DNA of 64,000 nt from Proteiniclasticum sp964643785 (GTDB taxonomy: Bacteria; Bacillota; Clostridia; Clostridiales; Clostridiaceae). Positions within the stretch are counted from its first letter, which is position 1, and every line of letters begins with the position of its first letter. The stretch lies in NCBI GenBank assembly GCA_964643785.1, contig CAZXUT010000002.1, positions 1 to 64,000 of the forward strand, written 5' to 3'. Positions 1-8,569 of this stretch are shown in pieces. A model generated the notes under the pieces. It ran no database searches and had not been told where the DNA came from. It was given only the letters and a program-made list of their open reading frames with translations. A program made the position numbers and the translations under genes.

Positions 1-65
1 TTAAAAATCACCACTTCAAAAAGACTATCATCGGAAACTGCTTAATATCAATATCTGAAAGAAAA

Positions 66-105
66 GAGCTGTTGCAAACCAGATTACCTGGTTTTGCAAC
101 AGCTC
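66..105 (-). terminator. Terminator of fba
   Basis: A long inverted repeat (GAGCTGTTGCAAA paired with TTTGCAACAGCTC, inner CCA/TGG extending the stem) lies 20 bases past the aldolase stop. Read on the minus strand it is followed by a T-rich run, as in an intrinsic terminator. Confidence 0.8.
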
Positions 106-125
106 CTTTAAGTATAGAACTCTAT

Positions 126-1052
126 TTAGTTCATGGAGTTTTCTGAACCAAGAACTTCAACGATCTTCTTTTCAACAAGAGCCTGGATTTCTTTTCTTGC
201 TGCACCAAGATATCCTCTTGGGTCAAAAGCTTCAGGCTTGTCAGCGAAAGCTTTTCTGATAGCAGCGGTCATTGCCAGTCTGATGTCTGTATCCATGTTG
301 ATCTTGCATACAGCCATAGCTGAAGCTTTTCTTAACATGTCCATTGGAATTCCCTGTGCGCCTTTGATATTTCCACCAAATTCGTTACACATTGCAATAT
401 GTTCCTGACTTACTGCAGATGCACCATGAAGAACAATCGGGAAACCTGGAAGCTTCTTCTGGATTTCTTCCAGAATATGGAACTTAAGATCAGGTTCTCC
501 TGTAAATTTAAATGCACCATGGGATGTACCGATGGCGATTGCCAGGGAGTCTACGCCCGTTCTGTTTACAAATTCCACTGCCTGGTCTGGATCAGTGTAT
601 ACATGCTCTTCAGCATGAACATCATCTTCAACACCAGCAAGAATACCAAGTTCAGCTTCTACAACAACACCCTTTGAGTGTGCATATTCTACCACTTCTT
701 TAGTAATCTTTATATTCTCCTCAAGATCAAGATGAGATCCGTCAATCATTACGGATGTGAATCCTGCATCGATTGCTTCTTTTACTGTCTCAAGGTCTGG
801 ACCGTGATCAAGATGAAGTGCGATATCAAGTCCTGTTTCTTCAACAGCTGTAGCTACCATAGCGTGAAGATATCTTGGACCAGCATATTTCATTGCTCCC
901 TTTGATACCTGAAGAATTACTGCTGAGTTCTTCACTTTGCATGCATCGACAATTCCCTGGATGATCTCCATATTGTTGATGTTGAATGCTCCGATAGCAT
1001 ACTTGCCTTCATAGGCCTTCTTAAACATTTCTGTTGTTGTGACTAATGCCAT
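126..1052 (-). CDS. fba: Class II fructose-bisphosphate aldolase
   Basis: This zinc-dependent cytoplasmic aldolase splits fructose 1,6-bisphosphate into dihydroxyacetone phosphate and glyceraldehyde 3-phosphate. The protein begins MALVTTTEMF and shows the class II landmarks in order: GAFNINN near the start, the metal-binding LHLDHG segment at about residue 80, VEAELG at about 135, and the phosphate-binding HGASAV segment near 215. About 308 residues is the usual length. The start was placed at the ATG at 1052, because an in-frame GTG 12 bases upstream overlaps the ribosome binding site AAAGGTGG. It is monocistronic with its own terminator. The lower glycolytic genes are some 38 kb away, so the two are not one operon. 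A good -10 box (TATAAT, 1145-1150, minus) exists upstream but no convincing -35 was seen. Confidence 0.96.
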   Translation of the reverse strand: MALVTTTEMFKKAYEGKYAIGAFNINNMEIIQGIVDACKVKNSAVILQVSKGAMKYAGPRYLHAMVATAVEETGLDIALHLDHGPDLETVKEAIDAGFTSVMIDGSHLDLEENIKITKEVVEYAHSKGVVVEAELGILAGVEDDVHAEEHVYTDPDQAVEFVNRTGVDSLAIAIGTSHGAFKFTGEPDLKFHILEEIQKKLPGFPIVLHGASAVSQEHIAMCNEFGGNIKGAQGIPMDMLRKASAMAVCKINMDTDIRLAMTAAIRKAFADKPEAFDPRGYLGAARKEIQALVEKKIVEVLGSENSMN

Positions 1053-1358
1053 TAATATAACCACCTTTCAATTTATCTTTTGAAAATATTTTTGTTTAGC
1101 GATTTCCAGATTTTATCTATAGAATCCACTTAAACTCTTCTCTTATTATATAGCATTTTTTCTTATGAAACCATATCATAGAAGACTTTAAATTACGGTT
1201 AACAATTGTATTTCATCATGTAATGGGTTTCCTGACAAGAGGGATCAGTCTATCTGCAACAATCAGGTGCTATTTTAAGAGATTCTCGTTATAATGGAGA
1301 AAAGAACAAAGAATGAATAAATCACAGCTGTTTCAATGGAAAGACACGGGGGTGCAGA
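1053..1358. other. Divergent intergenic region fba / nucleoside kinase
   Basis: About 300 bases without a gene. A TATAAT box on the minus strand at 1145-1150 probably serves fba, and a TATAAT box on the plus strand at 1290-1295 probably serves the nucleoside kinase. Neither has a convincing -35 hexamer at 16-18 bases. No other structure was recognised. Confidence 0.4.
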
Positions 1359-2990
1359 ATGGATATTGATGCTGAAATGAATAGAGGGAGTATGGGGGTA
1401 AGTTTTGAAGAAGTAAGGAAGCTCCAGAAAGGAAACCTGAAACCCATCCTGGCAAGGGAAAAGGGGGAGTATTTCGAACTCAATGGAGAATTGAGAGGGC
1501 GGAAGAATCTTATTCCAGTCTATACAGATGATTATGTAGGGCACAAGGCTTATGAAAGAACCTTATCCTTTATCTTAATCACTGCATTCCATCGAGTTTT
1601 CAAAGGAATAGATGTGATCATAGACCATTCCATCAGCCGTGGACTATACTGCTGGATCAGAGGGAGAATTCTCACTGAAGAGGAGCTGTCAGAGCTTGAA
1701 GTAGAGATGAGACGAATTGTGAAAGAGGATTATCCTATCACAAAAGAGTGCATGCTCATTGAGGATGCACTGGAAATGTTTCAGAAAACAGGCAATATGG
1801 ATAACTACCTTCTTTTAAAGGAGATGCCATACAGAGAAATCAAAATGTACAGACTGCTTGATCAGTATGCATATTTTTATGGCAAGATGGCTGTTTCGAC
1901 CGGCGACATCAAGCTGTTTTCGTTGACATTATATAAGCATGGCTTTGTCATGAGCTATCCTACAGTTAAAGATCCAGATGTGCTCAAGCCGTTTGAACCA
2001 CAGGACAAACTATTTGAAATATTCGAAGAGACAGCCAGGTGGGATGAGCTGATTGGTGTGAGCTTTGTGGGATATCTCAATGAAAAAATAAGAAATCATG
2101 AGGGAAGAACCCTGATCAATATTACAGAAGCCCTTCATGAGAAAAAAATAGCATATATCGCTGATGATATTAAAGCAAGAGGTGATGTGAAGATTGTGCT
2201 CATCGCAGGACCGAGTTCGTCAGGGAAAACATCCTTTGCAAACCGTCTGGCTGTTCAGCTGCGGGTCAACGGCCTTGTTCCTTTTCCTGTGAGCATGGAT
2301 GATTACTTTGTCCCTAGAAGGCTTACACCTAAAAAGAATGATGGCAGCTATGACTTCGAGAGTCTGGAAGCGCTGGAACTGGAGCTTTTCGAAAAGCATA
2401 TGCTTGCTATTCTGAATGGGGAAGAAGTTGTTCTTCCAAAATTCGATTTCAAGACTGGTACACGTGGAATTTCAAACACCAGAGTGATGCTTCCTGAAAA
2501 CGGGGTGATCATCATAGAAGGGATTCATGGATTGAATCCAAGACTACTGTCAGGAATAGAAGACAAGTACAAATTTAAAATATACATCAGTGCCCTTACA
2601 GTGCTGAATCTGGATAAGCACAACCGAATTGCCACGACAGATGTGAGAAAGCTCAGAAGAATGGCTAGAGATCATATTTCCAGGGGATATAGCCCGGAAG
2701 ATACACTTCTGATTTTTCCTTCTGTGTCAGCTGGTGAAAAGCTGAATATATTCCCTTATCAGGAAGAGGCAGATGCCATGTTCAACTCGACGCTGTTCTA
2801 CGAACTGTCTGTGCTGAAGAAGCATACACTGCCTGAACTGATGAAGATCAGTAAAGACAGCCCGACTTTTGAGGAAGCAAAGAGGCTCATCACGATTTTA
2901 AGACTGATTGAAGACACTCCGGATGAGTATGTTCCAACAAATTCTCTTCTTCGGGAATTTATCGGCGGAAGTCAATTTTACGACTACTGA
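1359..2990 (+). CDS. Nucleoside kinase of the uridine kinase family with ThrRS-like N-terminal part
   Basis: The C-terminal half is a P-loop kinase of the phosphoribulokinase/uridine kinase family: Walker A GPSSSGKTSFANRL at about residue 283, followed by the PVSMDDYF segment and an IIIEGIHGLNP strand. The N-terminal half (about residues 1-230) contains GHKAYERTLSFILITAFHR and a region that in this family resembles the TGS and second additional domains of threonyl-tRNA synthetase. The 543-residue length fits this fused family, common in Firmicutes. The likely reaction is ATP-dependent phosphorylation of a nucleoside, presumably uridine, but the substrate is inferred from family only. The start ATG follows GGGGGTG. 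It is followed at close distance by sdaAB, with no terminator between them. Confidence 0.85.
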   Translation: MDIDAEMNRGSMGVSFEEVRKLQKGNLKPILAREKGEYFELNGELRGRKNLIPVYTDDYVGHKAYERTLSFILITAFHRVFKGIDVIIDHSISRGLYCWIRGRILTEEELSELEVEMRRIVKEDYPITKECMLIEDALEMFQKTGNMDNYLLLKEMPYREIKMYRLLDQYAYFYGKMAVSTGDIKLFSLTLYKHGFVMSYPTVKDPDVLKPFEPQDKLFEIFEETARWDELIGVSFVGYLNEKIRNHEGRTLINITEALHEKKIAYIADDIKARGDVKIVLIAGPSSSGKTSFANRLAVQLRVNGLVPFPVSMDDYFVPRRLTPKKNDGSYDFESLEALELELFEKHMLAILNGEEVVLPKFDFKTGTRGISNTRVMLPENGVIIIEGIHGLNPRLLSGIEDKYKFKIYISALTVLNLDKHNRIATTDVRKLRRMARDHISRGYSPEDTLLIFPSVSAGEKLNIFPYQEEADAMFNSTLFYELSVLKKHTLPELMKISKDSPTFEEAKRLITILRLIEDTPDEYVPTNSLLREFIGGSQFYDY

Positions 2991-3067
2991 TAAGAGAAAG
3001 AATCTGAAACAGCAACAAAAGATAAAACAGAAGGATGGTGAATGTTTCCGCACTGGAAACTGAAAAT

Positions 3068-3766
3068 ATGAAAAAGAGATATGGTGTTTTTGATATCATC
3101 GGACCGATCATGATCGGTCCATCCAGTTCCCACACTGCTGGAGCAGCAAAACTTGCAAAAATTGCAAGGGGAATCGCAGGCGAAGAACCGGTGGAGGTGA
3201 AGTTCTATCTTCATGGGTCTTTTTCAAAGACCTACAAAGGACATGGAACAGACAGAGCTTTAGTAGCTGGAATTCTGGGGATGGACCCTGCAGATGAAAA
3301 CCTCAAAGAGTCACTGAAACTGGCGAAAATGAAAGATATGAGTGTCTCCTTCGAACCCAAGGATCTTGGAGATGTGCATCCGAATACCGTCAGTATCAGA
3401 ATGAAATTAAAAGATGGGCGTGAAGTATCTGTAACAGGATCCTCCATTGGGGGCGGAGCTGTGGAAATTTCGCAGATCGATGGGGAAGAAATACAGTTTT
3501 CAGGAAATTATCCTACTCTTCTAGTATCACAGCGTGATGCCCCAGGAGTTGTGGCCAATATTTCCAGGCTTCTCTATGAAAATGGGATCAACATCGCCTA
3601 TATGTCCTTATTCCGCTCGCAGAAAGGTCGTGATGCGATGATGATCTTCGAGCTTGATCAGAACATAGACAAGAACATACTGGAAAAGCTTACCCAAGTG
3701 GACTGTGTTGAGCATGTGCGGTTTGTACCGCTCAGCAGTGATGTGATCAATTATCCGGTGGTATAA
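3068..3766 (+). CDS. sdaAB: L-serine dehydratase, iron-sulfur-dependent, beta subunit
   Basis: Beta chain of the two-chain [4Fe-4S] L-serine ammonia-lyase that deaminates L-serine to pyruvate and ammonia. The start shows the family hallmark FDIIGPIMIGPSSSHTAGA, and the C-terminal third (from about PTLLVSQRDAPGVV) is an ACT domain, as in Gram-positive enzymes. The start is uncertain: an ATG at 3035 adds 11 residues but has AAGG directly against it with no spacing, whereas the ATG at 3068 (MKKRYGVFDII) gives the family-typical N-terminus with a GGAAA at suitable distance, so I preferred 3068. The alpha chain follows 27 bases downstream, so the two are co-transcribed and make one enzyme. Confidence 0.93.
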   Translation: MKKRYGVFDIIGPIMIGPSSSHTAGAAKLAKIARGIAGEEPVEVKFYLHGSFSKTYKGHGTDRALVAGILGMDPADENLKESLKLAKMKDMSVSFEPKDLGDVHPNTVSIRMKLKDGREVSVTGSSIGGGAVEISQIDGEEIQFSGNYPTLLVSQRDAPGVVANISRLLYENGINIAYMSLFRSQKGRDAMMIFELDQNIDKNILEKLTQVDCVEHVRFVPLSSDVINYPVV

Positions 3767-3793
3767 AAAAGATCTGGTAGAGGAGAACTAAAG

Positions 3794-4747
3794 ATGAATA
3801 TAAAAAACGGAAAAGAACTGCTGAAAAAATGCAGTGAAAATAATATGACCATAGGGGAATTCATACTGAAGCAGGAAATGGAAGAAAGTGGATTGAGTCA
3901 AGAGATCATCTACAATAAAATGGTGGAGAACCTCAGGGTGATGGAGTATTCCACAAGCAAAGGCGTCAATGAAAAGGTGATCTCCGTATCTGGACTCATC
4001 GGTGGAGATGCCTACCGTCTTGGTAAATATCTCAAAAATGGAAAAAGCGTGGCGGGCAGAGTCATGGTTAAGGCCATGAGTTATGCGCTCAGCTGCTCTG
4101 AAGTGAATGCTTCCATGGGAAAAATCGTGGCTTGTCCTACAGCAGGAGCCAACGGGATTCTTCCAGCTGTCATGATGACCATGAAAGAGGAACATGATAT
4201 CGAAGAGCATGATCTTATCATGGGTCTTTTTGCGTCAGCAGGTGTCGGTGCCATCATTGCTCAGAATGCAACGATCTCAGGCGCAGAAGGAGGCTGTCAG
4301 GCCGAATGCGGTTCAGCAGCTGCCATGGCTGCCGCCGCCGTCGTGGAAATGATGGGTGGAACGCCAGAGATGTGCCTTAATGCTGGTGCCATTGTATTTA
4401 AAAACACACTGGGTCTTGTATGCGATCCCATTGCAGGTCTTGTCGAAGTGCCTTGTGCAAAGAGAAATGCTTCTGGTGCGGTCAATGCCATCACGGCAGC
4501 GGACCTGGTTCTGGCAGGAGTGACGTCAAGGATTCCATTTGATGATACTGTAGCAGCCATGTATTCCATAGGGAAAAGCATGCCGGAAGCTTTGAGAGAA
4601 ACAGGGATAGGTGGACTTGCAGGAACAAAAACAGGCAAGAAGCTGAAGAAGGAAATCTTCGGAAATAAAAACGAAAGAACAGACAATCTCATGAATGACA
4701 ATACCTTCGAGGTGGATAACAAAGAAGAAGTCGATCTCGATGAATAA
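3794..4747 (+). CDS. sdaAA: L-serine dehydratase, iron-sulfur-dependent, alpha subunit
   Basis: Catalytic, cluster-binding chain of L-serine ammonia-lyase, partner of the preceding gene. Cysteines expected to hold the [4Fe-4S] cluster are visible in GGCQAECGSAAAM, TPEMCLNAG, LVCDPIAGLVEVPC, and the segment ACPTAGANGILPAV is typical of the substrate site. The N-terminal 90 residues are the usual helical region. The protein carries an acidic C-terminal tail (about the last 25 residues, FGNKNERTDN to VDLDE) that looks unstructured and adds to the usual length. The ribosome binding site is AGGAGAA. The operon ends at a strong terminator. Confidence 0.95.
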   Translation: MNIKNGKELLKKCSENNMTIGEFILKQEMEESGLSQEIIYNKMVENLRVMEYSTSKGVNEKVISVSGLIGGDAYRLGKYLKNGKSVAGRVMVKAMSYALSCSEVNASMGKIVACPTAGANGILPAVMMTMKEEHDIEEHDLIMGLFASAGVGAIIAQNATISGAEGGCQAECGSAAAMAAAAVVEMMGGTPEMCLNAGAIVFKNTLGLVCDPIAGLVEVPCAKRNASGAVNAITAADLVLAGVTSRIPFDDTVAAMYSIGKSMPEALRETGIGGLAGTKTGKKLKKEIFGNKNERTDNLMNDNTFEVDNKEEVDLDE

Positions 4748-4773
4748 TCTCGGTGGCAAAACCCGATAAGAAA

Positions 4774-4803
4774 AAGCCTGCAAAGTTTTGCAGGCTTTTT
4801 CAT
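4774..4803 (+). terminator. Terminator of sdaAB-sdaAA
   Basis: AAGCCTGCAAA paired with TTTGCAGGCTT, followed by TTTTT. The A-run on the other side means it could also act on the converging minus-strand gene that ends at 4840. Confidence 0.85.
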
Positions 4804-4839
4804 TGGCTTTATTCATGTTTTTGATGAACTCTTCTTATT

Positions 4840-7299
4840 TTAGATAAACATTGTAGCGCTGGAATCGTCAGATTCAGCTATCATGTAGCCCACACCACCG
4901 AATTTGACGCCATCTAGAAGCTCTTCTTCTTTGATGCCGAGAAGGTCCATACTCATCTGGCATGCGACGACTTCAACGCCACTGTCCATGGCGGATTTGA
5001 TCAGCTCTTCAAGGGACTGCACATTCTTCTTTTTCATGATGGAACGGATCATTTTTGGTCCCATACCTGCCATATTCATATTGGAAAGACCCAGTTTCTT
5101 GGAACCCTTAGGCATCATGAATCCGAACATCTTTTCAATGAAGTTCTTCTTCACTGGTTCATGGGTTTCTTTTCGAAGGACATTGATGCCCCAGAAGGTG
5201 AAGAATAAAGTGACTTTCTTGTCCATGGATGCTGCGCCATTGGCAATGATAAAGGCGGCGATGGCTTTGTCCAGATCACCGGAGAAAACAACCATGGTCA
5301 TGTTCTTCTTTTCTACAGCGTTTCCTGAATTCGCACAGGCAATACTCGTGTTGTCTTCTTTTATGCTGAGTCCTTTTTTAACTGAAGCCTTGATCAGACC
5401 TTTTTCCTTGTTCACAGAAAGAAGCTCGTTTCCGGTTCTTCTTGCCCAGGCACCGATATCTTCATAGAAGCCCATATCTGATGCGGTGATATTGACGATG
5501 TCTCCGGTGTTCACGGTATCCATGGTGCTCTTGACTCTCATAAGAGGTCCTGGACAGCATAGGCCTGTAGCGTCAAGTTCTACTGTTGCACCTGTTACGA
5601 TGGATTCTGAGGCTGTTCTGGCAGGTTCTGCTGCAGATTCGTCTTTGTTGACCAGTGGTTTGCTGATGGCGTTATAAAGCTTGAAACCACCTGTTATATT
5701 TTTTGTCCTGAATCCATACTGATTCAAAAGACGAGAAGCGACATAGCCTCTTAATCCTACCTGACAGTAGATATAGATCAGCTTGTCCTTATCCAGTTCA
5801 CTCATCTTTGTTCGAAGATCGTTAAGTGGAATATGAACCCTACCTTCCATGGCTCCGTTCATCACTTCTACTTCATCACGCACATCCAGAAGGATCATGG
5901 TTTCTTTATTGAAGTTCTTTTCGTAGTCATCAAAGGATACATTGTCAACCAGTCCGTCCAGTGTATTTTCTGCAACAAATCCAGCCATATTGACAGGAGA
6001 CTTCCCGCTGGAAAATGGTGGAGCATAAGCAAGTTCAAGTTCTGTAAGATCATCAACGGTTCCTCTGTATTTAATGACGGTTGCGATAACGTCTATGAAT
6101 TTATCAACGCCGTCATAACCCAGAGCCTGTGCACCAAGAACCTTTCTGTCCTGATCAAAGATCAGTTTGATGGTCATCTGAGTGGCACCTGGGTAATAGC
6201 CCGCATGGTTATTCGGATGAATGAAGATGGATTTTACGTCGAGGCCGTTACGCACAGCTGTGCGTTCATTCATTCCTGTGGAGGAAGCTGTCATGTCAAA
6301 TACTTTCAGAATGGACGTGCCGATGGCACCTTTATAGGTCATTTCTTTTCCTGAAATATTATCAGCGATGATTCTTCCTTGTCTGTTTGCTGGACCGGCA
6401 AGAGGAATTGCCGTTCTTCCACCAGTGAGATAATCTGTGATTTCAGAAGCATCTCCAGCTGCATAGATATAAGGGAAGTTGGTTCTTAGGGAGGCATCCG
6501 TTATGATATGACCTCTTTGACCAAGCTCGATGCCTGAATCTTTAAGGAAAGCGGTATCAGGGGTTACCCCGATGGCTGAAACAACAAAATCGCCTGTAAC
6601 GACTCTACCGGTTCCCAGGGTGACTTCTATCTTATCGTCCACTTCTTTGAATTCACATACTCCATCCTTCAGGTATAGAGAAATTCCTCTGTCGTTTAGT
6701 TCATGTTCTACGATCATGGACATTTCAGAATCAAATGGAGCAAGGATATGAGGTGCAGCTTCAATCAGGGAAACCTTAAGGCCTCTTTCCAGAAGATTTT
6801 CAGCAGTTTCAACACCGATGAATCCACCGCCGATGACGATTCCATGACCTGTAAGGTTCTTGTCTGCCATTTCCTTGATTTTATCCATATCGCTGATGTT
6901 TCTCAGTGACATGACTTTTTTAGAATCAATTCCTTTGATTCCGGGCTTTAAAGGCTTTGACCCTGGGGATACAACCAGGTAGTCGAAGGATTCTTTATAG
7001 ATCCCTTTTTCTTTGGATGATACAGTGACCGTTTTATTTTCCGGATCAACAGATGTGACTTCTGAAAATACGCGTACATCAAGATTGAATCTATCTTTCA
7101 TTGCCTGTGGAGTCTGAAGGATCAGTGCATCTCTTTCTTTGATGACCTCACCAATATGATAGGGAAGTCCGCAGTTGGCAAAGGAGATGAACTCTCCCTT
7201 TTCGAAAATAACGATTTCCATGTTTTCATCCATTCTTCTGAGTCGAGCCGCGACAGTTGCGCCTACGGCTACACCACCGATAATAATTGTTTTTGACAT
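4840..7299 (-). CDS. FAD-dependent CoA-disulfide reductase-like / rhodanese / TusA / DsrE-like fusion protein
   Basis: A 819-residue multidomain sulfur-handling flavoprotein. Residues 1 to about 440 form a pyridine nucleotide-disulfide oxidoreductase: FAD motif IIIGGVAVGATVAARL, the single redox cysteine in FANCGLPYHIG (Cys43) that marks CoA-disulfide reductase and persulfide reductase members, an NAD(P) motif GIVIGGGFIGVE, and a dimerisation domain. Next comes a rhodanese domain with catalytic Cys in IYCQVGLRGY (about residue 513), then a TusA/SirA-type domain with LDATGLCCPGPLMRV (about 570), then a DsrE/F-like domain from MTMVVFSGDLDKA (about 665) to the end. Such stacks are known in Firmicutes and probably pass sulfane sulfur between domains while reducing CoA or polysulfide persulfides with NAD(P)H. 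The ribosome binding site is AGGAGG. It lies 2 bases after an ArsR-type regulator, so both share one transcript. Confidence 0.9.
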   Translation of the reverse strand: MSKTIIIGGVAVGATVAARLRRMDENMEIVIFEKGEFISFANCGLPYHIGEVIKERDALILQTPQAMKDRFNLDVRVFSEVTSVDPENKTVTVSSKEKGIYKESFDYLVVSPGSKPLKPGIKGIDSKKVMSLRNISDMDKIKEMADKNLTGHGIVIGGGFIGVETAENLLERGLKVSLIEAAPHILAPFDSEMSMIVEHELNDRGISLYLKDGVCEFKEVDDKIEVTLGTGRVVTGDFVVSAIGVTPDTAFLKDSGIELGQRGHIITDASLRTNFPYIYAAGDASEITDYLTGGRTAIPLAGPANRQGRIIADNISGKEMTYKGAIGTSILKVFDMTASSTGMNERTAVRNGLDVKSIFIHPNNHAGYYPGATQMTIKLIFDQDRKVLGAQALGYDGVDKFIDVIATVIKYRGTVDDLTELELAYAPPFSSGKSPVNMAGFVAENTLDGLVDNVSFDDYEKNFNKETMILLDVRDEVEVMNGAMEGRVHIPLNDLRTKMSELDKDKLIYIYCQVGLRGYVASRLLNQYGFRTKNITGGFKLYNAISKPLVNKDESAAEPARTASESIVTGATVELDATGLCCPGPLMRVKSTMDTVNTGDIVNITASDMGFYEDIGAWARRTGNELLSVNKEKGLIKASVKKGLSIKEDNTSIACANSGNAVEKKNMTMVVFSGDLDKAIAAFIIANGAASMDKKVTLFFTFWGINVLRKETHEPVKKNFIEKMFGFMMPKGSKKLGLSNMNMAGMGPKMIRSIMKKKNVQSLEELIKSAMDSGVEVVACQMSMDLLGIKEEELLDGVKFGGVGYMIAESDDSSATMFI

Positions 7300-7301
7300 A
7301 T

Positions 7302-7592
7302 CTATAATTCCTCCTGTGGGTATAAAATATTAATGATCTCTAGGACTTTCGGATTTTTAAGCGTGTAGGTGATTTCGGTACCACTTCTCGTACCTTCGAT
7401 GATTCCAGCACTTCTCAGTTTCTGGATATGCTGTGAGATGGTTGACTGGGGTAATTCTATGCATTCCTGGATATGTGTTACATTGCATCCTCCGGTTCGA
7501 AGAATTCCATTCAGAATACATAATCTTGCAGGGTGTCCCATTGCCTTCAAAACATCAGCATACTCATCAAATTTTTTAATATCATGTTCCAT
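7302..7592 (-). CDS. ArsR-family transcriptional regulator
   Basis: A 96-residue winged-helix repressor: the N-terminal helices hold the typical AMGHPARLCIL, and the recognition helix is LPQSTISQHIQKLRSAGII. Three cysteines are visible (25, 36 and 44). There is no classical ELCVCDL metal site in the recognition region, so metal sensing of the ArsR type is not supported. Since the next gene is a persulfide-processing flavoprotein, the cysteines could sense reactive sulfur as in BigR/SqrR proteins; this is inference only. The gene precedes the flavoprotein on one transcript and is probably autoregulated through the operator at 7633-7645. Ribosome binding site GGAGG. Confidence 0.88.
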   Translation of the reverse strand: MEHDIKKFDEYADVLKAMGHPARLCILNGILRTGGCNVTHIQECIELPQSTISQHIQKLRSAGIIEGTRSGTEITYTLKNPKVLEIINILYPQEEL

Positions 7593-7632
7593 GGATAACC
7601 TCCATCAATTTAATTGGTATAGATCAATACAT

Positions 7633-7645
7633 TCGTATATTACGA
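7633..7645 (-). promoter_or_regulatory. Candidate ArsR operator over the -10 box
   Basis: TCGTA-N3-TACGA, a perfect 5+5 inverted repeat that overlaps the -10 hexamer of the regulator gene. Binding here would block RNA polymerase. Assignment to the adjacent ArsR protein is inferred from position. Confidence 0.55.
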
Positions 7646-7665
7646 TATAGCGATTCAATTGTCAA
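7637..7665 (-). promoter_or_regulatory. Promoter of arsR-flavoprotein operon
   Basis: Minus strand: consensus -35 TTGACA (7660-7665), 17-base spacer, -10 TAATAT (7637-7642). It lies 45 bases upstream of the regulator start codon. Confidence 0.7.
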
Positions 7666-7735
7666 GAATTTATCAATAGTTATTTTCTATCAATCTTTTA
7701 GGGGGAGGGATTCTGTTATTTTTCTGGAGATATAG

Positions 7736-7768
7736 AAAAATGCCCCATGCAATTGCATAGGGCATTTT
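7736..7768 (-). terminator. Terminator of pssA
   Basis: Near-symmetrical hairpin, AAAATGCCC and GGGCATTTT arms around ATGCAATTGCAT, followed by T residues on the minus strand. It lies 13 bases past the pssA stop. Confidence 0.8.
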
Positions 7769-7781
7769 GACCTGCGTCTGA

Positions 7782-8294
7782 TCAGCGCTTTGGTAGTTTT
7801 ATTGTGCTTACCATAAGGTATGCTAGAGCTACCATGATGAAGATGATGAGAAAGCTTAGATTCAGGTTATTTCTCAGCAGAAGTGAAAATAGTGCAAGCA
7901 CACATCCAGTGATGGTTATGGGAACGCCCATGAATACGCCGTTGAAGGTGCTTGAATTGTATCTTGCTAATCTGTAGGCTCCTGAGACTGGAAAAATTAT
8001 GATAGGTATAAGTCCTAGAAAACTGTATTCTGATAGATTAAACATGAAATAAGCCTGCAGAGCTGGAGCTACTCCAAATGAGACAAGATCAGACAAGGAA
8101 TCCAGTTCTTTTCCCAGAGGACTTTCTGCGTGAAGCAGTCTGGCAATCCGTCCATCATAGCGGTCTACAAGACCAGCAGCTAGAATGAAGAGACCTGAAT
8201 TAAGATAGTCACCTTGCACTGTAGCAATGAGGGATAAAATGCCTAAGGATAAGTTCAGGAATGTCAGTATATTGGGGATAAATCCTCTTTTCAT
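7782..8294 (-). CDS. pssA: CDP-diacylglycerol--serine O-phosphatidyltransferase
   Basis: Integral membrane enzyme that makes phosphatidylserine from CDP-diacylglycerol and L-serine. The CDP-alcohol phosphotransferase signature D-X2-DG-X2-AR-X8-G-X3-D-X3-D is complete: DRYDGRIARLL, then GKELDSLSD. Several hydrophobic helices follow. A longer frame would begin at a GTG at 8342 (16 extra hydrophilic residues), but that codon lies only a few bases after the expected transcription start. The family-like N-terminus MKRGFIPNILTFLNLSLG begins at the ATG at 8294, which has no Shine-Dalgarno sequence. That ATG overlaps the stop of a short upstream frame (ATGA), so translation is probably coupled. The divergent neighbour is another phospholipid gene. 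Confidence 0.88.
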   Translation of the reverse strand: MKRGFIPNILTFLNLSLGILSLIATVQGDYLNSGLFILAAGLVDRYDGRIARLLHAESPLGKELDSLSDLVSFGVAPALQAYFMFNLSEYSFLGLIPIIIFPVSGAYRLARYNSSTFNGVFMGVPITITGCVLALFSLLLRNNLNLSFLIIFIMVALAYLMVSTIKLPKR

Positions 8295-8323
8295 AGTATA
8301 TATAGGATATTCGTCATTTTCAT
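8291..8323 (-). CDS. Putative 10-residue leader ORF coupled to pssA
   Basis: A short frame encoding MKMTNILYIL. It is the frame served by the only strong ribosome binding site here, GAAAGGAG at 8330-8337, 6 bases before its ATG; a second in-frame ATG at 8329 would be too close. Its TGA overlaps the pssA ATG as ATGA. pssA itself has no ribosome binding site, so ribosomes ending this peptide could restart at pssA. No similarity to known leader peptides was recognised, and coding function is not proven. Confidence 0.5.
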   Translation of the reverse strand: MKMTNILYIL

Positions 8324-8352
8324 ATCCATCTCCTTTCTTCACAATTAGGTCT

Positions 8353-8382
8353 ATTATAAACCGAATTCTCCTTTTGAGACAA
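8353..8382 (-). promoter_or_regulatory. Promoter of pssA
   Basis: Minus strand: -35 TTGTCT (8377-8382), 18-base spacer, consensus -10 TATAAT (8353-8358). The implied transcript start near 8346 leaves the GTG at 8342 almost leaderless and supports the internal pssA start. Confidence 0.65.
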
Positions 8383-8569
8383 TGATAATCTCAAGTATTC
8401 ACAAGAGTATGATAACTGCGATGATGAAAAGAGTGGATTTGATATATGATTTAAGGATTATATGAGTTCAATCGGGTACAATTGAAAAAGCAGAGGAAAT
8501 TAAAAGATAGTAAAAAATACTGATTAATTAAGGTATAATATGTATAAGAGCAATAAATGGAGGAACATT

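Noticed and set aside
3788..4816. Several minus-strand frames opposite sdaAA
   Set aside because: They are antisense shadows of a well-recognised gene without binding sites or domains.
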